A program made the position numbers and the translations under genes. Under the pieces are notes generated by a model, which was not told the DNA's origin, did no database searches, and was given only the letters and a program-made list of their open reading frames with translations. From the NCBI GenBank assembly GCA_937899835.1, contig CALCCE010000304.1, positions 1 to 64,000 of the forward strand: 64,000 nucleotides of DNA. Direction: 5' to 3'. The stretch is from an uncultured Flavobacteriales bacterium. Lineage in GTDB: Bacteria > Bacteroidota > Bacteroidia > Flavobacteriales_G > Salibacteraceae. Positions 46,868 through 56,259 of the stretch are shown piece by piece. Within the stretch, counting starts at the first letter, position 1, and every line of letters starts with the position of its first letter.

Positions 46868-49800
46868 ATGCAAAACAAGAGTGCAATCTGGGCATTCACC
46901 ATTCTACTGATCATCGCTTGTCTCTACCAGCTTTCCTTTAGCTTCGTGACCAGCGCAGTAGAAGACGATGCCGAAGAATTGGCATCCGAAATGGTGGATT
47001 CAGTCCGGACTGATGCCAAGGCGTTGGAAGCGATGAACATTGAAGGAGAGCTACCCGCTGCGGTGGCAGAGAGTCTCCAAACCCGATTCAATGCTCAAAT
47101 TCTGAAAGATTGGAACAACAAAGAGGTTTACCCTCTCATTGGAACTACTTACCGGCAGTGTAAGAAAAACGAAATCAACCTCGGACTAGACCTTCAGGGC
47201 GGCATGAGTGTGACCCTGGAAGTGGCCGTGGAAGATATGATCGTAGCGCTTTCCAAAGAAGATCAATCAGAAGAATTTCAAAAGGCGCTGCAATTAGCGA
47301 AAGAAATGAAAAAAGGAAGTGATGATGATTTCACTACCCTTTTCGCAGCAGCTTGGGACGAAGTATCACCCAGCGGAAGTTTGGCTCCTATCTTCCACAA
47401 ACGGGGCAACCAAGAGAAGTTTCCACGCGAAGCCAGTAACGAGCAAATTCTTTCCACTATTCAAGAGGAAGCTGAAGAAGCTGTAAAACGTACCGAGCAG
47501 GTATTGCGCAAGCGGATTGATAACCTTGGAGTAGTACAACCCAAGATTCAGCGTTTGAGTGGTTCAGGTCGCATCATTATTGAACTACCCGGTGTTAAAG
47601 ACACTGAGCGGATCAAGAAAATTTTGGAAGGTACTGCTAAGTTGGAGTTTTGGGAAACCTACACCAACAACCAGCGGATGTACAATGCCTTTAATGAGGT
47701 GGATGTATTGTTGGCAAAAAGGTTGTATCCCAATGCGAACAAGAATGAAGAAGCTTCCACGGTGGCTGATTCAGCCGACTCGGCTAATGTTGACCCTGCG
47801 GCAACCGTAGCAGCGGTTGAAGAGGAACCAGCACCAGAGACTGAACCACAAGTAGCGGATATCAATGAGTTTGATTTTGAATCTGATTCAACGGTTGGTG
47901 GTGATTCTGCTATAGAACTCTCTACCGCTGATATCGACGACTTGTTGGAGACACAGGATACCCTACAAGATCAAAATTCTTCTGTTGATCCTACCAAGAA
48001 TCCTTGGTTTGCTATTTTCTCTCCAAACCTAATTCCAAACCAGGAAGTACAGGGCGGATACTCTTTTGGTCGTGGTCCAATTTTAGGATACGTAAAAGAG
48101 TCTGACAGAGAGAAATTCTACGAGTACATAGATCGCGAGGATGTTCAACGTATCCTTCCGAAGAGGGCAAAATTTTTCCTTTCGGCTAAGCCTACTGCTC
48201 CTGATGCCAAAGTACGCTTCTATTCTGTTTATGCGGCTAAGGTGACCAACTCCGATGGCAAAGCTCCATTGGAAGGTGACGTAATTACCAACGCCTTTGT
48301 AGACCAAAGTCAGCTTGGTGAGCCGGAAGTAGTGCTCATTATGAATGGTGATGGTGCTTCTACCTGGGCACAGCTCACTGGTGATAACATTGATAGTAAC
48401 ATTGCCATTGTTCTTGATGATCTGGTATATTCAGCACCTACTGTAAATGGTGCAATTACTGGTGGTCGTTCTAACATTTCCGGCCAGTTTTCGCCTGAAG
48501 AGGCAGAGGACCTTGCTAACATTCTGAAAGCAGGTAAACTCGAAGTAGAGTCACGCATCATTGAAAGCCAGGAAGTAGGGCCATCCTTGGGCCAGCAGTC
48601 GGTGAGTAACGGTCTTTGGTCATTCATCATCGCTCTGATCCTTGTACTCATTTACATGGCATTCTACTACGCCCGTGCAGGAGTAGTCGCTGACATTGCA
48701 CTGTTCGCCAACATGTTCTTCATCATTGGTGTACTCGCTTCTTTAAATGCAACGCTTACCTTACCGGGTATCGCCGGTATTGTGTTGACCATTGGTATGT
48801 CGGTAGATGCCAACGTACTCATCTATGAACGGATTCGGGAGGAACTATCCGCCGGTAAAGGTTTGCGCCTTGCCATTGTAGACGGTTATAACAATGCCTA
48901 TAGCTCCATCATCGATGCCAACCTCACCACCTTGTTGACAGGTATTGTATTGAGTGTGTTTGGCACCGGCCCGATCAAAGGTTTCGCTACGACACTGATC
49001 ATTGGAATTCTTACTTCGTTGTTCTCTGCCATTTTCATTACTCGTTTGGTATTCGAGTGGCAACTGCAACGCAAGAAAACCATCGACTTTGCCACCAAGG
49101 CTACCAAAGGCGCTTTCAAAAACCTCAACATTGCTTTCATTCCTCGCAGAAAAATGTTTTACCTGATTTCAGGGATCATCATTGCGGGTGGTGTAGCTTC
49201 TATGGCTTATAAAAGCTTAGACTACGGAGTAGATTTTACCGGTGGTCGAACCTACGTATTGAAATTTGAGCAGGAAGTACCCGATACTCAGCCATTGAAA
49301 GATGCGCTGGCGTCTGTTTTCCTCGACAAGGCAGGGAACAAACAAGAGCCAGAAGTAAAATCCTACGGTAGCAGTTACCAGTTTCAGATTACCACCAATT
49401 ACATGATGGATTCTGAGATTACAGGTAGTGAAGCAGATTCGACTGTTCGAGCGGCATTGATGACAGGTACTGAGACCATCGGCAATCCGTTTACGGTGGA
49501 AAGCTCTTCTAAAGTAGGTGCTACAATTGCAGATGATATTCAAACCGCTGCTATTTGGTCAGTTCTTTTCTCCTTGGCCATTATCTTCCTCTACATTTTG
49601 TTCCGCTTTAAGCACTGGCAATATGGATTGGGTGCATTGGTCGCTATGTTCCACGATGTATTGATCGTACTTTCCATCTTCTCCATCTTCCACGGTATTC
49701 TACCGTTCTCGATGGAAATTGATCAGGCCTTTATTGCTGCTATATTGACTGTAGTAGGGTATTCCATCAACGATACGGTGGTGGTGTTCGACCGGATTCG

Positions 49801-50059
49801 TGAATACCTGGGTATCTACAAACGGAAAGAGTACAACGAAGTCGTAAATAGCGCATTGAACAGCACCTTGAGTCGTACCATCAATACCTCGCTGAGTACT
49901 TTCTTTGTATTGCTGATGATTTTCCTCTTTGGAGGAGCAGTAATCAAAGGATTTGTATTTGCCTTGATGGTAGGTGTAATTGTAGGAACTTATTCCAGCT
50001 TGTGTGTAGCCACTCCTATTGTATTGGACTTTAACCGCAAAAAGGCGGTCGATAAATAA
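46868..50059 (+). CDS. secDF: Protein translocase subunit SecDF (fused)
   Basis: Proton-driven partner of SecYEG that pulls exported proteins into the periplasm. The 1063-residue protein joins SecD and SecF, as is usual in Bacteroidota. SecD: one N-terminal helix, LGLDLQGGMSVTLEV, the periplasmic P1 domain, and helices with LTIGMSVDANVLIYERIREE, including the conserved Asp. SecF: LDYGVDFTGGRTYVLKF and later SINDTVVVFDRIREYLG. An acidic, low-complexity insert of about 90 residues (roughly 300-385, Glu/Asp/Ser-rich) sits between the P1 halves. A near-consensus promoter precedes it and a terminator follows 28 bases after its stop. Confidence 0.97.
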   Translation: MQNKSAIWAFTILLIIACLYQLSFSFVTSAVEDDAEELASEMVDSVRTDAKALEAMNIEGELPAAVAESLQTRFNAQILKDWNNKEVYPLIGTTYRQCKKNEINLGLDLQGGMSVTLEVAVEDMIVALSKEDQSEEFQKALQLAKEMKKGSDDDFTTLFAAAWDEVSPSGSLAPIFHKRGNQEKFPREASNEQILSTIQEEAEEAVKRTEQVLRKRIDNLGVVQPKIQRLSGSGRIIIELPGVKDTERIKKILEGTAKLEFWETYTNNQRMYNAFNEVDVLLAKRLYPNANKNEEASTVADSADSANVDPAATVAAVEEEPAPETEPQVADINEFDFESDSTVGGDSAIELSTADIDDLLETQDTLQDQNSSVDPTKNPWFAIFSPNLIPNQEVQGGYSFGRGPILGYVKESDREKFYEYIDREDVQRILPKRAKFFLSAKPTAPDAKVRFYSVYAAKVTNSDGKAPLEGDVITNAFVDQSQLGEPEVVLIMNGDGASTWAQLTGDNIDSNIAIVLDDLVYSAPTVNGAITGGRSNISGQFSPEEAEDLANILKAGKLEVESRIIESQEVGPSLGQQSVSNGLWSFIIALILVLIYMAFYYARAGVVADIALFANMFFIIGVLASLNATLTLPGIAGIVLTIGMSVDANVLIYERIREELSAGKGLRLAIVDGYNNAYSSIIDANLTTLLTGIVLSVFGTGPIKGFATTLIIGILTSLFSAIFITRLVFEWQLQRKKTIDFATKATKGAFKNLNIAFIPRRKMFYLISGIIIAGGVASMAYKSLDYGVDFTGGRTYVLKFEQEVPDTQPLKDALASVFLDKAGNKQEPEVKSYGSSYQFQITTNYMMDSEITGSEADSTVRAALMTGTETIGNPFTVESSSKVGATIADDIQTAAIWSVLFSLAIIFLYILFRFKHWQYGLGALVAMFHDVLIVLSIFSIFHGILPFSMEIDQAFIAAILTVVGYSINDTVVVFDRIREYLGIYKRKEYNEVVNSALNSTLSRTINTSLSTFFVLLMIFLFGGAVIKGFVFALMVGVIVGTYSSLCVATPIVLDFNRKKAVDK

Positions 50060-50086
50060 CACTTTTCTTCTATTTACAAGAAGGTG

Positions 50087-50126
50087 AAGCCCTTCCGGAT
50101 AAACCGGAGGGGCTTTTCATTTTTTT
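50087..50126 (+). terminator. Intrinsic terminator after secDF
   Basis: A 12-bp stem with one wobble pair (AAGCCCTTCCGG at 50087-50098, CCGGAGGGGCTT at 50104-50115), five-base loop, then TTTCATTTTTTT. It ends only 17 bases before the tatA start codon. Confidence 0.8.
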
Positions 50127-50142
50127 GAGGCATCTTTGTACC

Positions 50143-50370
50143 ATGGCCAATGGACTTTTGTTGTTTATCGGAACCCCTGAACTGATCATTGTGATGCTGG
50201 CAGTACTCTTGCTGTTTGGGTCAAAACGCATTCCTGAATTTGCCCGTGGGCTTGGTAGGGGCATTCGTCAGTTCAAAGATGCTACTCAGGACATTCAAGA
50301 CGATATCTTGGATTCGGCCCGAAGCATTGAGCGGGAAGCCCGCATGAAAGACAAGAAGGACGAGAGCTGA
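50143..50370 (+). CDS. tatA: Sec-independent translocase TatA/E-family protein
   Basis: A 75-residue twin-arginine translocation pore component, exporting folded proteins. One short N-terminal membrane helix (TPELIIVMLAVLLLF), the conserved FG hinge (FGSKRIPEFARGLG), an amphipathic helix (GIRQFKDATQDI) and an acidic/basic cytoplasmic tail. The ATG at 50143 follows the secDF terminator by 17 bases, so tatA must have a start or promoter embedded near the hairpin, or be reached by readthrough. The absence of tatC nearby is not unusual. Confidence 0.9.
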   Translation: MANGLLLFIGTPELIIVMLAVLLLFGSKRIPEFARGLGRGIRQFKDATQDIQDDILDSARSIEREARMKDKKDES

Positions 50371-50406
50371 AACAACCCCACGTACTAATTTTCTAGTTCC
50401 CCCCAT

Positions 50407-51345
50407 ATGGATTATTTCCTGTTGATTGCCGGACTTGCGGTGCTGGTGCTTAGTGGGGAAGTATTGGTGAAAGGAGCGGTGGGGATTGCCCTTAGGTTGC
50501 GCATTTCTACACTTGTGGTAGGCATGACCGTGGTAAGCTTTGGTACTTCGGCACCCGAGCTATTGGTGAGCTTGCAAGCCTCGTTATCTGGCAATCCGGC
50601 AATTGCCATTGGAAATGTAGTAGGCTCTAACATTGCCAACCTTGCCTTGGTATTGGGCCTCACTGCTTTGGTGCTTCCATTACCCGTGGAGCGGGATTCG
50701 CTTCGAATCGACTGGCCGGTAATGATGTCTGCCACCATCCTCTTGATTCTATTCATTTTTAACGGTACGGTCAACCGAATAGAGGGAGGCCTTCTCTTTG
50801 GGCTATTGATCCTCTTTACGGTTTGGCTGATCAGGAGGTCGCGAAAAAATGCCAAATCTTCGGATGAAAATGAAGCGGAACCGCCACCGCTTTGGCATTT
50901 GTTTCGAGACCTTGGCCTGGTGGTTTTAGGATGTGTGGGCCTGGTGTTTGGTGCAGATTGGCTGTTGGAAGGCGCGGTAAACATTGCTGAATCATACGGG
51001 GTGAGTAAGCACGTAATTGGTGTCACCATTGTAGCATTCGGAACCAGTGTTCCCGAATTGGTCACCTCTTTGGTCGCGGCTTTCCGAAAGCAAAGCGACA
51101 TTTCTATCGGCAACCTGGTTGGTAGCAACCTATTCAACATCATGGCTATTTTGGGGATCACCGCAATGGTAAAGGACATTCCGGTTGAGGAAATCGTGAT
51201 ACAACGCGACATTTGGTGGGTATTTGGGGTTTCTCTTTTGTTATTGCCGCTTATGCTTATCGGTCGCAAAATTGGACGATGGCAGGGCATTTTGCTTTTC
51301 TCCATTTATATCGCTTACCTATTAATGCAGGTTTTTTCAGTATAA
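50407..51345 (+). CDS. Calcium/sodium antiporter, CaCA family (YrbG-like)
   Basis: A 312-residue inner-membrane antiporter with about 10 helices. The two inverted alpha repeats that define the family are present: GTSAPELLVSLQASLSGN with VVGSNIANLALVLGL, and GTSVPELVTSLVAAFRKQ with LVGSNLFNIMAILGI. These Glu/Asn-containing segments form the cation site. Ca2+/H+ or Na+/Ca2+ specificity cannot be told. The start lies 36 bases after tatA, so it may be co-transcribed with it. Confidence 0.93.
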   Translation: MDYFLLIAGLAVLVLSGEVLVKGAVGIALRLRISTLVVGMTVVSFGTSAPELLVSLQASLSGNPAIAIGNVVGSNIANLALVLGLTALVLPLPVERDSLRIDWPVMMSATILLILFIFNGTVNRIEGGLLFGLLILFTVWLIRRSRKNAKSSDENEAEPPPLWHLFRDLGLVVLGCVGLVFGADWLLEGAVNIAESYGVSKHVIGVTIVAFGTSVPELVTSLVAAFRKQSDISIGNLVGSNLFNIMAILGITAMVKDIPVEEIVIQRDIWWVFGVSLLLLPLMLIGRKIGRWQGILLFSIYIAYLLMQVFSV

Positions 51346-51439
51346 CCCTTTTTATAATGGGGGTGCTTTCTTTTTTTTAATAAAAAATTAAAGAATGCGC
51401 TGAAATTTCAGGGGGTTTGTTGGTAAAAAGTGCAAAATT

Positions 51440-51472
51440 TTGAGAGTCGACCCCTAGAAAAGGTTACTTTTG
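51440..51472 (+). promoter_or_regulatory. Promoter of the glutamine synthetase gene
   Basis: TTG at 51440-51442, a 22-base spacer and TACTTTTG at 51465-51472 fit the Bacteroidota consensus. The start codon follows after 40 bases. A T-rich leader (TTTCTTTTTTT) lies between. Confidence 0.6.
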
Positions 51473-51512
51473 CTTTGAATTTTCTTTTTTTAGCAAAAAA
51501 CACTTACGATCC

Positions 51513-53705
51513 ATGTCTACGTTTCGTTTTCGTGCCCTTGAGGCCACTCTCTCCCGCCAACCGGTAGAAACCACGGCTCCTGCTGAGTTGATATCTGATT
51601 ACTTCGGGGAAAATGTATTCAATCAAAAATCCATGATGGAATTTTTGACGGAAGAAGCTTATGAAAGTGTGATGGAAGCCATCGAGCAAGGCACCCGGAT
51701 CGACCGAAAAATTGCCGATCAAGTTGCCTCTGCCATGAAAGCTTGGGCACTGTCGAAAGGAGCTACCCACTACACCCACTGGTTCCAGCCTTTGACCGGA
51801 CGTACCGCTGAAAAGCACGATTCATTCTTCGATCCAGTAGGCAATGGTCGTTCCATCGAGCGTTTTGAAGGAGATCAATTGGTGCAGCAAGAGCCGGATG
51901 CTTCCAGTTTTCCAAATGGAGGTATCCGCAACACTTTTGAGGCTCGGGGTTACACCGCTTGGGATCCTACCTCACCGGCTTTTATCATGGGCGGTACTCT
52001 TTGCATTCCAACCGTTTTTGTGGCCTACACTGGCGAAGCCCTGGATTATAAAGCTCCGTTGTTAAAAGCCCTTGGAGCCGTAGATGAAGCTGCAGTAGAG
52101 GTCTGCAAGTTTTTTGATAAAAACGTAACCAAGGTAAACGCGACCCTGGGTTGGGAACAAGAATACTTTCTGGTAGATGCTGCGCTTTTCAATGCACGGC
52201 CTGATCTGGTGTTGACTGGCCGCACCTTATTTGGGCATAGCTCTTCGAAGGGACAACAATTGGACGACCACTATTTTGGTTCCATCCCAGATCGGGCCGC
52301 GGCCTTCATGCGCGATTTTGAAGCAGAAGCCCTGCGCCTGGGCATTCCGGTGAAAACCCGTCACAATGAGGTGGCACCCAACCAATTCGAATGTGCTCCT
52401 CTTTTTGAAGAGGCCAACCTGTCTGTAGACCACAACCAGTTGGTGATGGATGTGATGGAAAAAACGGCCAGTCGACACAACTTTAGGGTCCTGTTGCACG
52501 AAAAGCCCTTCGCAGGGATGAACGGTTCCGGAAAGCACAACAACTGGTCTTTAGCTACCAATACGGGGGTTAACCTGCTAAGTCCGGGCAAGACACCCAA
52601 GACCAACCTGCGCTTTTTAACCTTTTTTATCAATACCATCAAAGCAGTACACGATCACGCAGATTTGCTGCGGGCCTCCATCGCCAATGCAGGTAACGAT
52701 CACCGATTGGGCGCTAACGAAGCGCCACCCGCCATCATTTCCATCTTTATTGGTTCACAATTGACCAAAGTGCTCAATGATCTCGAAGCAGAGGTAAAAG
52801 GTGGTAAAATGACCCCCGATCAGAAAACCGACTTGAAACTGCGCGTAGGCCGCATTCCTGAAATCCTGTTGGACAACACCGACCGCAACCGTACTTCTCC
52901 ATTTGCCTTCACCGGCAACAAATTTGAGTTCCGTGCAGTGGGTTCTACTTCCAACTGCTCTTCGGCAATGACCGCTTTAAATACCATCATTGCCAAGCAA
53001 CTGCAGACCTTTAAAAAGGATGTAGATGCTATTATTCAGCGCGATAAGGTAAAGAAAGATGAAGCCATTTTTCAAGTACTACGGGAATACATTGTATCCT
53101 CAAAAAACATTCGCTTTGAAGGCAACGGCTATTCTGACGATTGGGTAAAAGAAGCAGAAAAAAGAGGTTTGTCTAACGTAAAAACCACTCCTTATGCCCT
53201 TGGAGCTTATTTGAAAGAGGAAGTACTGTCTCTTTTCGAAGAGTTCAACATCATGAGTAGGGTAGAGGTAGAAGCACGGCACGAAATCAATCTGGAGAAC
53301 TACCAGATGAAAATCCAGATCGAATCTCGGGTCATGGGTGATTTAGCCATCAATCATTTTTTGCCCTCCGCCCTCCGTTACCAGAATCAGTTGATTGAAA
53401 ACGTTCAGGGGCTTATTGCTGTCTTAGGCGAGGAAGCCGGGCGCGAAGCTGGGGCCGCTTCCATTTCGTTGATCAAAGAAGTTTCAGAAAGGGTGAATAC
53501 CATTCGCAAAGCTGTTCACGACATGACTGAGGCGCGAAAGAAAGCCAATGCGATTGAAGATATGGAAGCCAAATCCAAATCTTACTGCGATGCCGTGATT
53601 CCTTTTTTTGAAATCATCCGTTACGAAATCGATAAATTAGAATTGATTGTGGAAGATGACCTCTGGCCACTTCCCAAATACCGCGAAATGTTGTTTACCC
53701 GATAA
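51513..53705 (+). CDS. glnA: Type III glutamine synthetase (GSIII)
   Basis: ATP-dependent synthesis of glutamine from glutamate and ammonia. Its length (730) and motifs identify the GSIII family, not the ~470-residue GSI. Seen: NAGNDHRLGANEAPPAI (family signature), KTRHNEVAPNQFECAPLFEE, HNNWSLATNTGVNLL, GMNGSGKHNNWS with the glutamate-binding region, and RNRTSPFAFTGNKFEFRAVG. GSIII forms dodecamers with the rings in the opposite orientation to GSI. A clear promoter precedes and a terminator follows. No glnB/amtB gene adjoins it. Confidence 0.97.
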   Translation: MSTFRFRALEATLSRQPVETTAPAELISDYFGENVFNQKSMMEFLTEEAYESVMEAIEQGTRIDRKIADQVASAMKAWALSKGATHYTHWFQPLTGRTAEKHDSFFDPVGNGRSIERFEGDQLVQQEPDASSFPNGGIRNTFEARGYTAWDPTSPAFIMGGTLCIPTVFVAYTGEALDYKAPLLKALGAVDEAAVEVCKFFDKNVTKVNATLGWEQEYFLVDAALFNARPDLVLTGRTLFGHSSSKGQQLDDHYFGSIPDRAAAFMRDFEAEALRLGIPVKTRHNEVAPNQFECAPLFEEANLSVDHNQLVMDVMEKTASRHNFRVLLHEKPFAGMNGSGKHNNWSLATNTGVNLLSPGKTPKTNLRFLTFFINTIKAVHDHADLLRASIANAGNDHRLGANEAPPAIISIFIGSQLTKVLNDLEAEVKGGKMTPDQKTDLKLRVGRIPEILLDNTDRNRTSPFAFTGNKFEFRAVGSTSNCSSAMTALNTIIAKQLQTFKKDVDAIIQRDKVKKDEAIFQVLREYIVSSKNIRFEGNGYSDDWVKEAEKRGLSNVKTTPYALGAYLKEEVLSLFEEFNIMSRVEVEARHEINLENYQMKIQIESRVMGDLAINHFLPSALRYQNQLIENVQGLIAVLGEEAGREAGAASISLIKEVSERVNTIRKAVHDMTEARKKANAIEDMEAKSKSYCDAVIPFFEIIRYEIDKLELIVEDDLWPLPKYREMLFTR

Positions 53706-53731
53706 ATTGGGGATGACGCTATAGTTATTAC

Positions 53732-53766
53732 AAGGGGTAGGTTCTTTGAGGATCACCCCTTTTTTT
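53732..53766 (+). terminator. Intrinsic terminator after glnA
   Basis: A 7-bp stem (AAGGGGT at 53732-53738, ACCCCTT at 53755-53761) with a 16-base loop is followed by a T run to 53766, 27 bases after the stop. Confidence 0.7.
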
Positions 53767-54056
53767 ATTCCCCAATGACTAAGATTTCGCGTTCCGACTG
53801 CATTTTCATGGAAGAGCATCGCCCTGCCGTTTCGAACATTTATCAATCGTAAAATAGTGTATCGGTCAGTGTAACTTTTAGCAACGGAACAGTTATGAGA
53901 GCGAAAGTCAACTGGAAAGAGAGAGATCAGTCGCGCAGAATAGAGGAATGCAAGGCAGAGAGAGGTAGCCAAAAAAACCGGTTAATTGGCCAAAAGAAGG
54001 CGATTCGTCCCTTAAAAACCAGCTTTGATATGAATAAAATAATTAGTTAATTTGCT

Positions 54057-54096
54057 AACCCCTTGAAATTTAGAATTGCGATTCAAGAGGGTTTTT
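54057..54096 (+). terminator. Terminator-like hairpin just before the PorE-like gene
   Basis: An 11-bp stem with one bulged A (AACCCCTTGAA at 54057-54067; TTCAAG, A, GGGTT at 54082-54093), a 14-base loop and a TTTTT run (54092-54096). It ends 15 bases before the ATG at 54112, so it is either a terminator for unseen upstream transcription or an attenuator of this gene. Confidence 0.5.
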
Positions 54097-54111
54097 AATC
54101 CCTGCAAAACC

Positions 54112-56163
54112 ATGAAATTAATGAGAACCATTGCCGTTCTGTTTCTGGCCTTCGGTGTTAGTTTTACCTCCTTTGCCCAGAAGGATTTAACCAAAACCGC
54201 CGAACTTGCGTTTGAAAGCGAGTCCTACTCTGATGCCATTCTTCTATTTAAGAAGGCATATACCAAAGAAAAAGATTCGAAGAAAAAGGGAGAGATCCTT
54301 TTTAATATCGCCGAATGTTACCGGAACATTCAAGACCCTAAACAAGCCGAAGTATGGTATAAAAAAGCCATCAAATTCAACCATCCTGATCCATTGGCCA
54401 ACCTCTACCTGGCGGATGTGATTAAAAGTCAAGGCCGCTACGATGAAGCCATCGTTGAATACCAAAAGTACAAGGCCAAAAATCCGGGCGACCCACGTGG
54501 TGATAGCGGAATCAAATCTTGTGAAATGGCTTCCAAGTGGGAGGAAGAAAAAGACAAATCAAAATACAAAGTGGAGAATGAGGTATTGCTCAACTCCAAA
54601 GAGTTTGACTTCTCTCCAACTTTTGCCGATAAGAAAAACAACGCTGTGATTTTTACCTCCTCCCGCCAAGGTTCTACCGGTGGCGGAGACGATGGTGTAA
54701 CCGGTCAAAGTTTTACCGATCTTTTTTACTCAGAACGTGATAAGCGCGGTAAATGGAGTGTTCCTGAACCTTTGAATACCACTATCAATACGGCTGGAAA
54801 CGAAGGTTCGGCGGCTTTGAATACCCGTCGTAACTTCATCTACTTCACGCGCTGCGAAGCGCAAAACAAAAAGCAGTTGGTTTGCCATATTTATGGTGCC
54901 AAAAAACAAGGTAGACTGTGGGCAGAGCCAACACAAATAGAATTTGAAGACGATTCGCTGAAGAAAGTGCACATGGGACACCCTTGTCTTTCTAAGGACG
55001 ACATGGTGATGATTTTCGCTACTGACGCTCTTGGCGGTCAGGGAGGGAAGGATTTATTTTACAGCACTTACGACAAGAAAGCCAAGAAATGGTCTAATCC
55101 AGTTAACCTGGGCCCTGAGATCAATACCTCAGGCCATGAAATGTTTCCATTCCTACGCCCTGACGGTACTTTGTTTTTTGCTTCGGATGGTCATATCGGC
55201 ATGGGAGGCTTAGACATCTTCAGTGCTGCTTCTACCGGTAAGAATGCATGGGGCAAGCCTGAAAACATGAAATCGCCCATCAATTCGCCTGCCAACGATT
55301 TCGGAATCATTTTCGAAGGCAATAAAAACCGTGGTTTCCTTACTTCTGACCGGAAAGACTCGCGCGGTGCAGACGACATTTACCAATTCTATCAACCACC
55401 TACCATTTACATCCTTCAGGGAACTGTAACAGATGTAGAAACCAAAAAGCCTTTGGTTGGCGCCAAAGTTACGCTTGTTGGAACCGATGGCTCTTCGGTA
55501 GAAGCGGTTACTGACGAGTTGGGCTTTTACATGTTTGATAAAAAGGAAGGAACAAACGATCGTTTCCTTTCCGAAAACACAGCCTATACCATTGAAGTCT
55601 CCAAAGAGGGCAGCGATCCTGGTTATTTGAATGCCAAAGGGCAAGAAACCACCGTAGGGGTGGCAAAGTCCACCACCTTTGTGCACGACTTCGGCTTGCA
55701 ACCTTTCTCGGATGAGATTACCTTCCCCAAGGTTTTATACGACCTTGGCAAATGGGACTTGCAAGTAAATGATTCGGTTAATTCAAAGGACTCTCTCAAC
55801 TTCTTGTACCAAGTGTTGGTAGACAACCCCAACATTGTGATCGAGCTATCAGCACATACTGACTCTCGGGGTGGTGATAAAGCCAACGAAACGCTATCTC
55901 AAAAGCGTGCACAGAGTTGTGTAGATTACCTCGTAGAGAAGGGAATTCCAGAAGATCGCATGAAGCCGCAAGGTTATGGTGAGCGTTCACTTAAAATTAC
56001 TGACGAAACTATTGCTGCACTGCCAACTGTGCAAGAGCGCGAAGCTGCTCACCAAGAAAACCGGCGAACAGTATTTAAAGTATTACGAGACGACTATGTA
56101 CCCAAACCTGCTGCTCCCGCCGAGGGAACTGAAGGTGGTGACACAGAAGGTTCAGACGGTTAG
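54112..56163 (+). CDS. PorE-like OmpA-family protein (TPR, PD40 propeller, regulatory domain, OmpA_C)
   Basis: A 683-residue envelope protein. Signal peptide (MKLMRTIAVLFLAFGVSFTS, cleaved near FAQ), then TPRs (FNIAECYRNIQDPKQAEVWY), a WD40-like PD40 beta-propeller (DFSPTFADKKNNAVIFTSS, EMFPFLRPDGTLFFASDGH), a carboxypeptidase-regulatory-like domain (LQGTVTDVETKKPLVGAKVT) and an OmpA C-terminal peptidoglycan-binding domain (ELSAHTDSRGGDKANETLSQ, RMKPQGYGERSLK). This domain order matches PorE, a T9SS component of Porphyromonas that links the system to peptidoglycan, but many paralogues share the architecture. PorE is a lipoprotein; here no lipobox Cys is seen, so the orthology is not certain. 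Confidence 0.85.
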   Translation: MKLMRTIAVLFLAFGVSFTSFAQKDLTKTAELAFESESYSDAILLFKKAYTKEKDSKKKGEILFNIAECYRNIQDPKQAEVWYKKAIKFNHPDPLANLYLADVIKSQGRYDEAIVEYQKYKAKNPGDPRGDSGIKSCEMASKWEEEKDKSKYKVENEVLLNSKEFDFSPTFADKKNNAVIFTSSRQGSTGGGDDGVTGQSFTDLFYSERDKRGKWSVPEPLNTTINTAGNEGSAALNTRRNFIYFTRCEAQNKKQLVCHIYGAKKQGRLWAEPTQIEFEDDSLKKVHMGHPCLSKDDMVMIFATDALGGQGGKDLFYSTYDKKAKKWSNPVNLGPEINTSGHEMFPFLRPDGTLFFASDGHIGMGGLDIFSAASTGKNAWGKPENMKSPINSPANDFGIIFEGNKNRGFLTSDRKDSRGADDIYQFYQPPTIYILQGTVTDVETKKPLVGAKVTLVGTDGSSVEAVTDELGFYMFDKKEGTNDRFLSENTAYTIEVSKEGSDPGYLNAKGQETTVGVAKSTTFVHDFGLQPFSDEITFPKVLYDLGKWDLQVNDSVNSKDSLNFLYQVLVDNPNIVIELSAHTDSRGGDKANETLSQKRAQSCVDYLVEKGIPEDRMKPQGYGERSLKITDETIAALPTVQEREAAHQENRRTVFKVLRDDYVPKPAAPAEGTEGGDTEGSDG

Positions 56164-56223
56164 GGCTGGAAGCAGATTCTGTTTCTTTGCCCGGATAACC
56201 ACACAATAAATTGTAATCCAGAG

Positions 56224-56250
56224 GCATCCCCATTTTGGGGATGCTTTTTT
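56224..56250 (+). terminator. Intrinsic terminator between the PorE-like gene and purM
   Basis: A perfect 8-bp stem (GCATCCCC at 56224-56231, GGGGATGC at 56237-56244), five-base loop, then six T. It ends nine bases before the purM start codon. Confidence 0.85.
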
Positions 56251-56259
56251 ATTTCGACC

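Larger units (their letters stand above)
53706..54111. other. Intergenic region between glnA and the PorE-like gene
   Basis: 406 bases. It begins with a terminator (53732-53766) and ends with a hairpin plus T run (54057-54096) immediately before the next start codon. Between them I see no convincing promoter or conserved structure. A 51-codon basic open frame at 53895-54050 has no visible ribosome site or motif and is probably chance. A small RNA cannot be excluded by eye. Confidence 0.5.

Noticed and set aside
53895-54050. A 51-codon basic open frame between glnA and the PorE-like gene
   Set aside because: No ribosome site, promoter or known motif; composition looks like intergenic sequence read in frame.
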